Shown piece after piece: positions 22,510 through 34,614 of a DNA stretch of 64,000 bases; position 1 is the stretch's first letter; each line of letters opens with the position of its first letter. The notes under the pieces are model-generated. The model did no database searches. It was not told the origin of the DNA and worked only from the letters and a program-made list of their open reading frames with translations. Made by a program: the position numbers and the translations under genes. Source of the stretch: Rheum nobile (lineage: Eukaryota; Streptophyta; Magnoliopsida; Caryophyllales; Polygonaceae); the NCBI GenBank assembly GCA_027886185.1, contig WOAB01000689.1:1798001-1862000 (forward strand). The letters are read 5' to 3'.

Positions 22510-25500
22510 CTAGGCCGAAAATAGCTCGGGAAAACGTCTAAGCATATCCGCCTCCATTTCCCAGGTTTCCCAAGTAACTTCTTCAGTTCCTGACTTGGAC
22601 CGCAAAATTCGTACCAATGGTACCACCTTGTTCCGTAACTGCTTCTCACGGCTTTCGAGAATACGCACCGGTATCTCCTCGTAGGTACCATTTGTCTGAA
22701 TCTCGATGTCGTCATAACTCAGCACATGAGACTCATCTGGCACGTACTTCCTCAACAAAGATACATGGAACACGTTATGCACTGGATGTGCCGATGGCGG
22801 TAATGCCAAACGATACGCTAGATACCCCACTCTATCAAGGATCTCAAACGGTCCCACGTAGCGAGGGTTAAGCTTCCAACGTTTACCAAACCTAAACACA
22901 CCTTTGGATGGCGACACTTTGACAAACACTTTGTCACCAACCTCAAACTCAACATTTCTGCGCTTCAGATCTGCATAAGACTTTTGTCGACTCTGAGCTA
23001 TCAACATCCTTTGTCTTATCAAAGCAATGTCCGAGGCAGTCCTTTCGACTAACTCTAGTCTGAGCAGAATCTTGTCGGTATTCTCATCCTAACAAATCGG
23101 AGATCTACACCGTCGACCGTATAGAGCCTCGAATGGAGCCATCTTAATGGTAGCATGCCAACTGTTATTGTATGTAAATTCAATCAGACTCAGGCTGTTC
23201 TCCCAGCTAGTCGGACGATCGAGTGTACAAGCTCTTAGCATATCTTCCAAGGTCTGGATGGTCCTCTCAGACTGTCCATCTGTCTGAGGATGAAACGCAG
23301 TGCTGAACCTCAACTCGGTTCCCATGGCCTTATGTAATTCTTTCCAGAATCTTGACATGAATCGGCCATCACGATCCGATACAATGGTCTTTGGAGTACC
23401 ATGCAAACGGACAATCTCATGTAAAAACACTTCTGATAACTTCTGGGTTCCCCATGTTGACTTGATAGCCACGAAGTGAGCACTCTTCGTGAGCCTGTCA
23501 ATGATCACCCATATAGCATCTTTCTGGCTTTGAGTCTTTGGCAACCCCGTGACGAAATCCATAACAATATCTTCTCATTTCCATTCTGGTACTGGGAGAG
23601 GTAGCAATTCACCACCTGGTCTGAGATGTTCTATCTTGACCTTCTGACAAGTCGAACATTTTGCCACAAATTCTGCTATATCCCACTTCATGTTGGGCTA
23701 CCAGAACTTCTTCGTGAGGTCCTTGTACATCTTGCTAGAGCCTGGATGTACAGAATAAGCTGACGAATGGGCCTCCTTCATCACCAACTGGAAAAGACCA
23801 TCAACGTCAGGCACACAAATCCGGTCTTGAAACCAGAGTGATCCATCTTCATGAATCATGAAACCGAGAGCTTTTCCTTCCATCACTTCACTGCTTAGCT
23901 TCACCAAGACCACATCATCAACCTGTTTCTCTCTGATTTGATCAAGTAGCGTGGCCTGAATCTCTAACATACTCAGATATCCTCTACGCTGATCGTACAA
24001 GACTTCAATCTTACACAACCCTTGGTTCAGCTTAGCATGAGCAGTAAGTAAAGCCACTACAGTCTCGTGCGGTGTCTTCCGGCTTAGTGCATCGGCTACT
24101 ACATTAGCCTTGCCCAGATGATATAACAATTCGAGATCGTAGTCTTTGAGTAGCTCTAACCAGCGACGTTGTCTCATATTTAGCTCTTTTTGAGTGAATA
24201 TATATTTGAGACTCTTGTGATCGGTGAAGACTTGACATCTCACACCATAGAGATAGTGTCTCCAAATCTTCAGCGCAAACACTACAGCTGCTAGTTTCAG
24301 ATCATGCGTTGGATAGTTTGCCTCATAAGTCTTCAACTGTCGGGATGCGTATGCACTAACCTTGCCTTTCTGCATCAGCACACATCCCAAACCACTCTTC
24401 GAAGCATCATTATAGACCACATAACCATCATTCCCTTCCGGTAGCGCTAACACTGGTACGGAGGTCAGACATTGCTTCAACTTCTGAAAACTGGCCTCGC
24501 ACTTGTCATCCCAGACAAATTTCTTATGGACTTTGCGGAGCAGATTGGTCATGGGTAGAGCGATCTTAGAGAATCCCTCTATGAACCGTCTATAATAACC
24601 AGCGAGTCCTAGAAAACTGCGCACCTCCTTCACATTCTGAGGCCGCTTCCAATTGGCTACTGCTTTAATCTTCTGGGGATCAACCATAACCCCATTCTCA
24701 TTAATCACATGGCCTAAGAAAACCACTTCCTTGATCCAAAAATCACACTTAGACAGCTTTGCATATAACTGATTTTGTCTAAGAATTGACAAAGTAATCC
24801 GAAGATGTTCCTCATGAGCCTCCTCACTCGGGGAATAAATCAAAATATTGTCGATGAAGACCACTACGAACTTATCCAAGTATTGGTGAAAACATCGATG
24901 CATCAGATCCATGAAGATTGTCGGAGCATTGGTAAGTCCAAATGGCATGACTACGAACTCGTAGTGACCATATCTCGTCCGGAATGCAGTCCTCGGAATA
25001 TCCTCCTCACGAATCCTGAGCTGATGGTAACCAGACCTCATATCGATTTTGGAAAAGACCTTTCCTTCCTGCAATTGATCCAACAGATCATCAATCCTCG
25101 GCAATGGATACTTATTCTTGATCGTGATCTTATTCAACTCACGATAGTCGATACAAAGTCGGAACGATCTATCCTTCTTCTTGACGAACAAGACTGGAGC
25201 ACCCCAAGACGATGCACCCGGCCTTATATAACCCTTCTCAAGAAGATCTTCGAGTTGCTTCTTCAACTCTTGCATCTTAGGAGGAGCCATCCGGTATGGT
25301 GCCTTAGAGATTGGCGCGGTACCAGGCTCGAGATCAATAGTAAATTCTACGTCACGATGCAGGGGTAAACCAGGAATCTCTTCTGGAAAGACATCCGGAA
25401 ATTCACAAACAACCGGAATATCAGGAATTGAAGGTTCATCTTTCTTGGGCTCGTCTAGATAGCACAGGTACCCGACACAACCTTGTCGAAGTAGCTTGAA

Positions 25501-26979
25501 CGCAGCCATCACATTGATAAGCCTGCCGTTATCAGTGTCATTCCGACCCTTAAACTTGCATACATACTGGCCCCCAGATGACACCGTCACAGTCCTTGAG
25601 CTAAAATTGATTACCGCCCCATGACGCATCAGCCAATCCATACCGAGAATAATGTCGTATGGAGTCATGTCTATACAGATCAAATCCGCTTCGAACTTCT
25701 TACCCTGGATGGTAATCGGAAATTCTGACAGACGTTTGGTTCCAACCAAATGTTCACCATTAGGAAGATTCACAATGAAAGGTTCACAAACCTCGTTGCA
25801 TACTAAGCCTAACTTACTAACACAACTCTCGGAAATAAATGAATGTGTAGCACCCGAATCAAATAACATACATACTGAAGTAGAATGAAGGTATATAGTA
25901 CCTTGAGTAATTGGAGCATTAGGTCCATCAGCCTCACGCATCTCGTAAAGGCGTTGACCCTGGCCTCCAGAAGCAGCTGGGGCTTTCCCCTTGTTCTGTA
26001 CAGTTGTTTGCGTCGAAGGACTAGGAGATCCCACTGGTCTGAACTTAGGTCGACTATTCTGATTAACCGACCCTTGTTGCGACTCAGCTCCTTTCTGCCT
26101 TCTCTGTGGACAAAATTTCTGCAAGTGTCCCACCTTTTCACAGTCATAACATGTCTTTTTCTCCTTCGGACACTCATTGCTTTTGTGCCCAGGTATACCA
26201 CTGTTATAGCATTGAATCAGATTCTTGCTTTGACCCGATTGTTACGTAGACCCTCCATGAGTCATATCTGTTTTTGCCTTGCCAGCCTTGGCAAAATTAA
26301 ACGGTGGCGCGGGACGTTTGAATCCACTCGCCTGAGACTAGCCCTGCATTGACCTTTGGCGATTGCACTTCCTTGTCGACTCTTCTAGAGTCACTTCTAA
26401 CTTGTAAGCGGCGTCTACGTATTGCTCCAAACCTGGGTGATCAGCCAAACCTGTACATTCCCACCATTCACTGGCTACTTTCTTCAGCTGAAGGGATGCA
26501 ATGTGTACCTTCTCCGCTTCAGTGCACTCAACGTTGCAGAATAGTCATTCCATGTGTGAGAACCAATAAGCCACCTTGATGGGCTCTCCTTTTCCATCAT
26601 AGCAGTCAGGCCTCATAAAGCTAATGGCTTTTAGTGCTCGACCATAATTCCCTCTATTCCTGACTGCATATTCTTGCGGCGCATGGACAACTGGCTCCTC
26701 AAATCTTGGAACCGCTGGAGGAATTGGCACTGCCTGTGCCTGAGACGCATTTGGTCTCATAATGTCGGTGAATGCTTGCATAACGATTCCCCGAATAGCT
26801 TCAACTGCTGTTGTATCAAATACCATTGGAGTGTTGACCGGAACTTAGTCATTGCCCCCTTGGTTGTTGTTAGAAGCAGTCTCATGTTCATCCTCAGGAT
26901 TCACTATACTCCTCACGTTTGACCTAGGGTCATTACTTGGCCCAACACCAGCACGAACGGTGTTTCTTGTGTTTACCAT
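22510..26979 (-). pseudogene. Gypsy gag-pol polyprotein with seven in-frame stop codons
   Basis: A single minus-strand frame runs from MVNTRNTVRAGVG (26979) to the stop at 22510. Gag comes first, with two zinc knuckles near 26190-26120. The first has Ser in place of its second Cys (CYNSGIPGHKSNEC); the second, CYDCEKVGHLQKFC, is intact. The protease follows (LFDSGATHSF). The reverse transcriptase has its catalytic box as VVFIDNILIYS, so the second of the paired Asp is Asn. RNase H follows (YNDASKSGLG, FTDHKSLKYIF), then integrase (VIIDRLTKSAHF, VSDRDGRFMS, GQSERTIQTLED). The C-terminal tail has HNVFHVSLLRKYVPD and a chromodomain-like end (LRNKVVPLVRILR ... EVTWETWEMEADM). Internal stops interrupt gag (near 26849, 26546, 26339 and 26245) and the integrase part (near 23698, 23569 and 23089). 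The frame itself is never shifted. Confidence 0.9.
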
Positions 26980-27219
26980 CTGTTTACCGATCAAATTCCA
27001 AGTATTTTATGACATTAATATCATTCCAATGTACTTAACGTCATAAAAATCAACTTAGAATAGATTAAACTTGGTAATTTCATTGATAAGCTCAACTGAG
27101 CTAATACGTTTTACAAAAGGGATGTCCCGAGCGTCAAGACAAAATTGCCCGGAGACTTAGGTTCTTAACAAAACGAACTGAAATACAAGAAACAAATCTG
27201 CTAATCAGCACTGGCCCAA

Positions 27220-28063
27220 TCATGGCGCCCTAAAACATTTCCTGTAATCGCCACTTCTCATACATGGCTTCTTTGATCGGGATTTACCATCAGAGTCTGG
27301 TGAAGGACTCCTTACCCTGCTCGGTCCGGGAGCATATGACTCATTGCTTGGTCTTGCCCTTCTCCGAGCATGCTCAACCGCCTTGTCCATCTGGCGGTGC
27401 TCTTCAGGGGAAAACATCTGACTTAGGTGAAGTACCTCTCACGAGTCAGGACTCAATAAGCCTTCTCTGAGCAGGAATAGGCTGTGAGTTCTCAGATGCA
27501 TTTTGTAGACCATTTCTTCTTCTGGGAAATACCACCTCGTAAAGTGTATCCCAATCGGCCGAAGTCAATGGCGAGTACTCTTGCTCAGGAGGCAACTCCG
27601 GGCTTGGATAGATAAATTCCATTTCCGGGTCCTCGCTGCCCACCAATAAGCGCTCTAAGCCATCAGACTCGTGGCCCTGTCCCTCGAGGTTCTCCTCGGG
27701 GTCCTCCTCTTCTTCCGGATCCTCTTCCGGGTCTTCTTCAGGATCCTCTTCTTTTGGATCCTCCTCGGGAATCATCTCAATCATGAAGTCGTCGTTGTAA
27801 TGCCCTCTTGCATACCTTGACCACTCCTCTTCGTTTTCCGTGTCGTCCCTTGGCTCCTCTGTAGGCTCTGCCACTGGAACCTCGGTCTTATCGGACACTA
27901 GTACTACTGACTCGGGTAGTACAGTCTTCACCTCCTCGGGTGGACTACTACATTCTCCGACTTCAAAGCATCAAAGGGGAACTGGAAACTCAAGCCTCAT
28001 TGGAGATGGTAGAGCCACCTCGGCTTCTTCCGAGTCCCTTCAAAGAGAAAAGCATGCACCCAT
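27220..28063 (-). pseudogene. Extra acidic ORF in the Gypsy leader, upstream of gag
   Basis: A minus-strand coding stretch starts at an ATG at 28063 (MGACFSL) and can be followed through two in-frame TGA codons into an open run at 27931-27446. This is very rich in Glu, Asp and Pro, with repeated EEDPEEDP units, and ends QPIPAQRRLIES. A frameshifted continuation (27417-27220) has a basic, Arg/Ser-rich end (EHARRRARPSNES). It lies between the primer-binding site and gag, and I do not recognise a family. It could be an additional leader ORF of this retrotransposon lineage or captured host sequence. It is now broken. Confidence 0.5.
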
Positions 28064-28227
28064 AACCTACGGGTGACGAGAAAAGAGTTAGCCTAAATAT
28101 AGAAGTTCGCTTCCATATCAGGCTAAAGTGAAGGCACGACTAGAATGGTTTTGAAAAATCCTTTAAAACATTTTTCATTTCAAAACGAGTAAACGATTTA
28201 TAAAAATCCCTACCCGTTAAATTTTTT

Positions 28228-28240
28228 GGCTCTGATACCA
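28228..28240 (-). other. Primer-binding site of the Gypsy element
   Basis: TGGTATCAGAGCC on the minus strand lies four bases (GATC) inside the 5' LTR end. It matches the 3' end of initiator methionine tRNA. Confidence 0.9.
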
Positions 28241-28244
28241 GATC

Positions 28245-30644
28245 TGTAACACCCCCAAATATATATCCTTGAAAGGTATTACCGCCAGTGACCCCGAATT
28301 CCACATCCGAAGCCACTCAGGCTTGACCAGTTTATATAAATCATAAAACAACAATTATAATACAAAATATCATAACTTTAAAGCAAACGCTTTGGAATTT
28401 CATCCATGATTCAAAATACATAATTAAATAGATTACAACGGAAGTCTTGAAAGTAAAAAGCATAAAGGTCTTGATCGAAATCGATCACCCGCCAAGGAAT
28501 CTCAACCTGGTAAAACTCTTTGAAATCCCAACTGCCTTCGTCGTCGTTTCTAGCCTTCATCGGAACTGCAGTTTATCTGATGTGCCGTATGAGACGGATG
28601 ACACCAGCCAACCATGCAAGGGAATATAATCGGTTGGTTAGTCTAATGAAAGACTATGCAAGGGAAAAATAGATAGGTTCTAAGTAGTCGTATTAGGTTA
28701 GACTCATCGTTTCTCGAATAAAAGTCGATGACGATAGTCAACCACCATACTCCTACGGAAATATATGAAAAGGCATGATCAAGAGAAAAGATTCTGAAAG
28801 ATTGAGTCTTAAGGAAACATATGAAGAGAAGACTCCAACGAATTGAGTCTTATCGGAAAGTATGACAAATGTCTGGAACATTATAATTACACACAAGCGT
28901 TTAAAACGACTTGATATTTCGGTTCACGACCAACCTCACCACGTAATGCGAATTCAGATTGGAAAGAGAACTTTACTCCGATCAAAGTCTAGACGAGTTT
29001 TCCTAGTTGCACTATTTCCTAGCTGCACTACTCGCCAAAGGGTATATTAATTATGTGCACCACGACACTTATTTTGTTTAATTCCAAAACGAACATTCAC
29101 GTTACAAGCTTTTAAGATCTCATCACAAGAGATATCGGATCTCCATACCAGAGATGTCACGGGGAATAAATCCCAGGGAATAAATCCCAAATGGCTGCAC
29201 CAGCTGTGTGCACGTACCCTGAGTAAGGGCATGGTCATGACCGGAAAAGTACTAGAGGAATAATCCTCCTAGCACCAGTTATAACGAAACCACTAAACCT
29301 CGCAAGGTACATAGTGTTCCTACGAATACTCGTGCTAACTAAACAGTTCAACACAGTAATAATTCACATCAAAGCCACCGGGGCCAAACACAGATAAAAT
29401 AGCGTTGTTCTAGCAATATACAACCTATCGTAATATCCATATTTAATCATATATATATATAATAGCGTTGTTTCTAGCAATATATACAACCTATTATAAT
29501 ATCTCTTTTTAAATCACATACAGTTATCAAAACCGTTCCCAGACGAAAACAACAATTCATCCCAAATTAATTAACAATTAAACAATTGATAATCAATATA
29601 AATATGGAATGATAAGCAAGAGCGAACCGCCACTTGCCTTAGATTTAGACGAAGCTCAACGAAGCTCGAGATGACGGATTTCCGGGTCCGAAACGAGGAA
29701 GAACCTGGATTATGGTTTCCTACGGAACGACCCATAACGAAACCCTAAGTTAGATTCGACAATAAATAGTACGAATCTAAAGAAAAACGAACGAAATCGA
29801 AGGAACAAAAATCCCAAACGAGATCACAAAGCCCAAGCCACCACCATACTCGCCCAGGCCCACTGCGGGTGCGGTGGCCTTGACCGCGGGTGCGGCGAGG
29901 CTACAGAGGCGAGACGCCGACAACGAAAACTCACCGGGGAAGACGATGGAGCTCGACTTGGGTTGATTTCGACTTCCAAACTCCTTGTGTCACTAACCAC
30001 CACCTTGAGGGCACCTCCTCCTCCTATGGAAACTCCGGCGACGACCTTGAAGAGCTCCGGCGACTCTTGCAACTCCGACGACAATGGCAGTGAAAGAAAG
30101 AGAGATTTGAGGGAGAGAGAGAGTGGAATGGCATCCTCCTCTTAGCCTCCTCCTTTTATAGGCCATCAAGGAGCCAGAAGGAGTCCAGCTGGCCCCCTCT
30201 CCCACCGCCTCACCGGAGACAAGATCGGCAAGCTGCTCAGACGAGTTCGGCGGAGTAGAGAAGCCATCATCACGGCGCGGGTGCGGTGGGTCTCACCGCG
30301 GGGTGCGGTGGCGACCAGTTCTTGACCGCGGGGTGCGGTGGGTATGGCTGCGGGTGCGGTCAAGGCCAATTTTGTGCCTTTTGCCCAGTTTTGATCGGGA
30401 AACCCATTTTTGACCGAGAAGAATCTTGGATATGGGTTTTAATCCCGGGTTAAATATATTCCTACCCTAACAAATATTCTAAACCCCCAAAAATACGTCG
30501 AATGTATTTTATTCTACTCAGAGAATTATTACGGAGATCAAGTATTTAACAGAAAGTCCAAACTTTTCTGAAAATAATTTGACTACAATACGAGTGTTTG
30601 GAAATCTTACCAAAGAACTCTTTACTAAAATGAGGGGTATTACA
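28245..30644 (-). repeat. 5' LTR of the Gypsy element (2400 bp, uninterrupted)
   Basis: This is the sister of the left LTR, with the same TGTAACACC and GTATTACA ends. It retains the empty GTCGT site for the solo LTR. A duplicated CCCAGGGAATAAAT near 29170 is private to this copy. The GC-rich end (29860-30370) again contains GGTGCGGTGG motifs. Confidence 0.93.
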
Positions 30645-31838
30645 AATAATGCCTTTCTTCCTGGATATTTAGATAAAGAGGTATATATGACATTGCCGCA
30701 AGGATATGACAAAGGCAAACCAGGTCAGGTATGTCATCTTAAAAGGTCTCTTTATGGCCTCAAACAAGCCTCAAGACAGTGGAATCTTGAGCTTACTAAG
30801 CTTCTTCTTACTCTTGGTTTTGTGCAATCTAAGCATGCTTACTCAGTATTTGTGAAGCATAAACATGGTCACACTACAGTGACACTTGTTTATGTTGATG
30901 ATATGTTACTTTCAGGGGATAATGATCTAGAAATTCAGGCTACTAAAGCTGCTTTGCATACTGCTTTTACCATTAAGGACCTTGGTCCTATTAGATATTA
31001 TATAGGCATTGAGGTTGCTAGATCTACTCGTGGGACAATTTTGAATCAAAGGAAGTATATCCTAGATATCTTAAAGGATACTAAGATGCTAGACTGTAAA
31101 GTTGCCAAGTTTCCTCTTCAGAGAGGTTTGAAACTGTCTATTGATCATGGAGAGTTGCTGGATGATCCAGAGATTTACAGAAGACTTATAGGGCGCCTCC
31201 TCTACTTAAATCTTACTCGCCCTGATCTTTCTTATGCTTCACAACACCTGAGTCAATTTGTGAGTTCTCCTTGTGTGCCTCATCTAGCTGCTGCAATGCA
31301 TGTGGCCAGATATTTGAAGAACACTATTGACTTTGGGCTCTTCTATCCTTCAAATTCTTCTCTCCAATTGTCTACTTTTTGTGATGCGGATTGGGGCAGC
31401 TGCAATTTCTCAGGAAGATCTCTTACTGGCTACTGTGTATTCTTGGGTGAGGCATTAGTTTCTTGGAAGACCAAGAAATGGAAAACTGTTTCAAAGAGCT
31501 CAGCTGAGTCCGAATATAGAGCCATGTCGACTACTGCTAGTGAATTGGTTTGGGATGTAGGGATGCTTGCTGATTTGCGAGTGGAGATACCTCTTCCCAT
31601 CACTTTGTTCTGTGACAACAAAGCCGCGCAACATATTGCCGCCAACCCTGTTTTCCATGAACGAACCAAGCACCTCAATATCGATTGTCACTATGTCCGG
31701 GATCAAGTTCAATCTGTGTTTCTCACTACTGCTCATGTCAGTTCTCAGTTGCAGCTTGCTGACATTCTAACTAAGGCTCTTGGCCGGGGAACAACAACAT
31801 CATTTTTTGGCTTCCAAGTTAGGACTTGTGTCTTTTGA
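30645..31838 (+). pseudogene. Copia pol, second part: reverse transcriptase and RNase H
   Basis: This continues the Copia RT exactly where it was split: AATAATGCCTTTCTT restores INNAFLPG across the junction once the AATAA duplication is discounted. The palm shows LVYVDDMLLSGDN with both catalytic Asp intact. It also shows RSLYGLKQASRQWN and YYIGIEVARSTRG, and the RNase H motifs CDADWGSCNFSGRSLTG and VSKSSAESEYRAM, ending with LADILTKALGRG. About 400 codons are open without a stop. This half is intact but is separated from the rest by 12 kb of Gypsy. Confidence 0.92.
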
Positions 31839-31849
31839 CTCATGTCCTA

Positions 31850-31864
31850 CTTGAAGGGGGGATA
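31850..31864 (+). other. Copia polypurine tract
   Basis: GAAGGGGGGATA directly precedes the 3' LTR, as expected for the plus-strand primer. Confidence 0.85.
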
Positions 31865-32071
31865 TGGAAATATAAGGAAGTGTAAGGGTATTTTCATAAT
31901 TCTGTATTTTCCTTTCTGTTACTAAAAGACTTTGCTTGTATTCTGTTAGACTTGATTTTGATAGATTAGCGAAATTGGTTTTCTGGTTCTCTTCTCTAGA
32001 GCTTGTGAGATTCTTTCTGTGTTCATCAATGGAGTTTTCTTTCGTTTCTCTCTTGTTTCTGTGATTTTACA
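31865..32071 (+). repeat. 3' LTR of the Copia element
   Basis: It has the same length and ends as the 5' LTR at 15146-15352. There are six transition differences and no indels. Confidence 0.93.
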
Positions 32072-32738
32072 TTACTTTAATTTGCCAAAAAAATATTTGA
32101 TTAAAAAATTCTAAATTAAATTAATAAATTGCATTTAGATTTAGAGAGGACTTTGTGTTATATATCGATGTTCACGTACTAAATTTAGGTCATACAAAGT
32201 TTACTAGTTTTAAAATATATTTTGACGAGTAGTGAATATAATTTATATAATAAAATTGCCAATATTAGTAAATGTCACTATATAATCACATTAATTTGTT
32301 GCCAAATTTGGCCCTAATAGGCCGGTAAAATAGACAAATTGGGAAGTTTGCAACTATTGTACGTAGGCCACTTATTTATCAATGCACTCGTTGACCAAGG
32401 TAATTGATCAAGTTCTTCGGCACAAAAAATATTTTAACTTATTCACAAAAATATGAAAGAAGGGCAAAAAAGAAGAACCACCAATTTCTGTATGTGATCA
32501 AAGGAAAGATAATTCTTTTGTTAATTCAAACTGGTCAAAACAAAGCACTGTTGTTGGCTCATATCAAAAGTATAAGCTTCAAGATCAGAACATCTAATTA
32601 ACTAATGGTCATTTGATGTAAAGATTTACTAAAGAATAACACAAGCAGGATTCCATATTCCAACGTACAGTATTCATTATGCCAGTAAGAGCTATCCACG
32701 TACGCGGTCAATTGGTCGATGACTTTAATTATATTGTA
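32072..32738. other. AT-rich intergenic DNA, no gene seen
   Basis: A 65-codon plus frame (32404-32601) is basic and AT-driven and is not recognisable. No repeats with clear ends are visible. Confidence 0.45.
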
Positions 32739-32997
32739 CTCCCTCTGTCCCGAAATATTTGTCCTATTTTAACCGGACACATTTGTCGAGACGGATTTTG
32801 TATCGTTAATATCTCTAATTACATAACTCTAAAAATTATAATTTTTTGATATTATCAAAGTACTCGTTGAGACGAATCAAACAAGACCCCACATGACTAT
32901 GTTTTTTCTTATATATTGGGAGAAATCTTAAAGATTCTTCGCAACGGTGAACAGTGTCCAAAAGTCAAACAAGACAAATATTATGGGACGGAGGGAG
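32739..32997. mobile_element. Stowaway MITE, family A, reverse orientation
   Basis: CTCCCTCTGTCCCGAAATAT at the left and the matching inverted end ATATTATGGGACGGAGGGAG at the right (read on plus) are flanked by TA. The interior matches the 14778 element when read on the other strand (TTTTCTTATATATTGGGAGA). Confidence 0.87.
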
Positions 32998-33005
32998 TAG
33001 TGTAC

Positions 33006-33562
33006 AAATCAACTTTAGAGTTTGACGGGTTTAATTGTAACCCTAAATACACTTTACTTGAAACTTTGATGCATATATTAAGCAACTATGGATATGGCTT
33101 GAGAAGTGGTCGATCACCTCCAGAACAAAAGTTCTCATGTTAGAGAGATTAGAGTTTCAAGCACAATTCTCATATTAGAGATTAAATCAACTTTAGAGTT
33201 TGACGGGTTTAATTTATTAGAATTATTTAAACGCAGTTATGAAAGAAATCGAAAGTAAAGAACACGAGAATTGTTAATCTAGTTCGCCGCGAATTGTGAC
33301 TACGTTTGGAGGCGTTGTCAAGGTAGAGTTTTTCTACTATATTTTTGTGATACGATTACAATACATCAAGTGGGTATAAATACTGATAAAGGACCGAAAC
33401 CCTAGTTCGGCCCAAACTCGGACTTACAATAAAACATGACCAAATATTTTGCTCAAGGGGTCTGTCCCCGTACCCCGACCAACTCAACGACGAGTTGGAT
33501 CGCCGCAGTTTAGACTTTAGTGTACAGTACGTTCATCAGGCCCAACATAATTGTAACCCTAA
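33006..33562. repeat. Local duplication interrupted by an LTR-like insertion
   Basis: TCAACTTTAGAGTTTGACGG followed by GTTTAAT occurs at about 33008 and 33187. In the first copy it continues into TGTAACCCTAA. In the second copy the same continuation is displaced to about 33550 by about 335 bp that starts TTATTAGAATT and ends GGCCCAACA, with TAAT at both edges. The inserted piece contains AGAATTGTTAATCTAGTTCG, reminiscent of Angela/Tork-type Copia LTRs (inference). It may be a solo LTR with a 4-5 bp duplication. Confidence 0.5.
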
Positions 33563-33841
33563 TAATGGATATAATACTAATTGCATGTATTTGATGTTCC
33601 AGCTTAATTGGTACGTTAAACGTATTAAACTAATGTTGCATCCAGTTATATAGATATATGTTGGAATATAAACGGCCATCCTTCATAATATTAAAAAATA
33701 AAAAATAACAAGATTAGTATATAAGCTTAATAAATTACTATTTTTATATATTATTAATTGATTTTATTATGACTTTACTAGGCTTATATAGTGAACGTTG
33801 TGTATGCACAACTCTTAATTTATCGGCTCATAGACTTTCTA

Positions 33842-33896
<55 letters not shown>

Positions 33897-34614
33897 GAGC
33901 TAGAGAATCTGCTTTACAAAAATTCGTGAAAAAAGTTCATAATTTTACAAGAATCAAAACTAGGCCTTGATTGGTTGAAGGATGCCTTTGTGAACTTTGT
34001 ATAGGGGCGACAGAAAAATTACCCTCCCCAGGAGTAGCCGGGACTTCTAGATTCATTTTTATTGTATTTGCTTTCGTTTATTCATCACAAATTCCACGAA
34101 TCCTTTTTTAATTTACTTTTTTTCTCACGAATTGTTGTACCATATTGCACTTGTTCATATGTATGTTCACATTTCAGTTGAAAAGAAACACCTGAACAAA
34201 CTAGACGAGAAAATGTACGTGCATGATAATCAACGCAACGGTTAAGATGTTGCCTTTTAATGCTTGTCTCGACTTCAATTACACATTGGCTATTTAGAGT
34301 CATTAATGGATCGTCGATAGAGCTTTTCGTTAACTGTATTCGACTCGTTAAGTCTAGATCGAATATTTGATAAGAAAAATTCCTAATTTATGCGATTCAA
34401 ATCTGACTCATAATTTACTAGTACATTAATATTTGATTTAGATACGTCATATTAAGTAGTATATTTTACAAAAATCAGGCAGAATTCAGATATTCGCTCC
34501 TTATGAAAATACTTATTTTTTTACTCATCATATTAAGTAGTACAGTATATCTTACAAAAATCTATTTTGATCGTCACTATACACATTTGTCCTCATAATT
34601 AATACTCCATTCGA
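33563..34614. other. AT-rich intergenic DNA with a (TA)n microsatellite
   Basis: About 24 TA units lie at 33844-33892. No coding frame or element boundary could be supported elsewhere in this stretch. Confidence 0.55.

Larger units (their letters stand above)
18669..30644 (-). mobile_element. Ty3/Gypsy LTR retrotransposon (Tekay/Del-like) nested in the Copia RT
   Basis: The element is bounded by LTRs starting TGTAACACC and ending GTATTACA on the plus strand. It has an exact AATAA target duplication (18664-18668 and 30645-30649). It is oriented on the minus strand, so its 5' LTR is the right-hand copy (28245-30644, 2400 bp) and its 3' LTR the left-hand copy (18669-22403, enlarged by a solo-LTR insertion). 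The initiator tRNA primer site, polypurine tract and one gag-pol frame ending in a chromodomain-like region support the chromovirus group of plant Gypsy elements. Seven nonsense codons make it inactive. Confidence 0.94.
15146..32071 (+). mobile_element. Ty1/Copia LTR retrotransposon, interrupted by a nested Gypsy element
   Basis: Two 207-bp LTRs (15146-15352 and 31865-32071) bound a gag-protease-integrase-RT-RNase H array in Copia order. The primer-binding site matches the initiator methionine tRNA, and a polypurine tract precedes the 3' LTR. The body is split at 18668/30645 by a Gypsy element. Without that insertion the element would be about 4.95 kb. The LTRs differ at six positions, all transitions. 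I could not find a clean 5-bp target duplication (ACTTA at the left, TTACT at the right). Short LTRs and the INNAFLPG motif suggest the Ale/Retrofit lineage (inference). Several frameshifts and stops make it defective. Confidence 0.92.
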
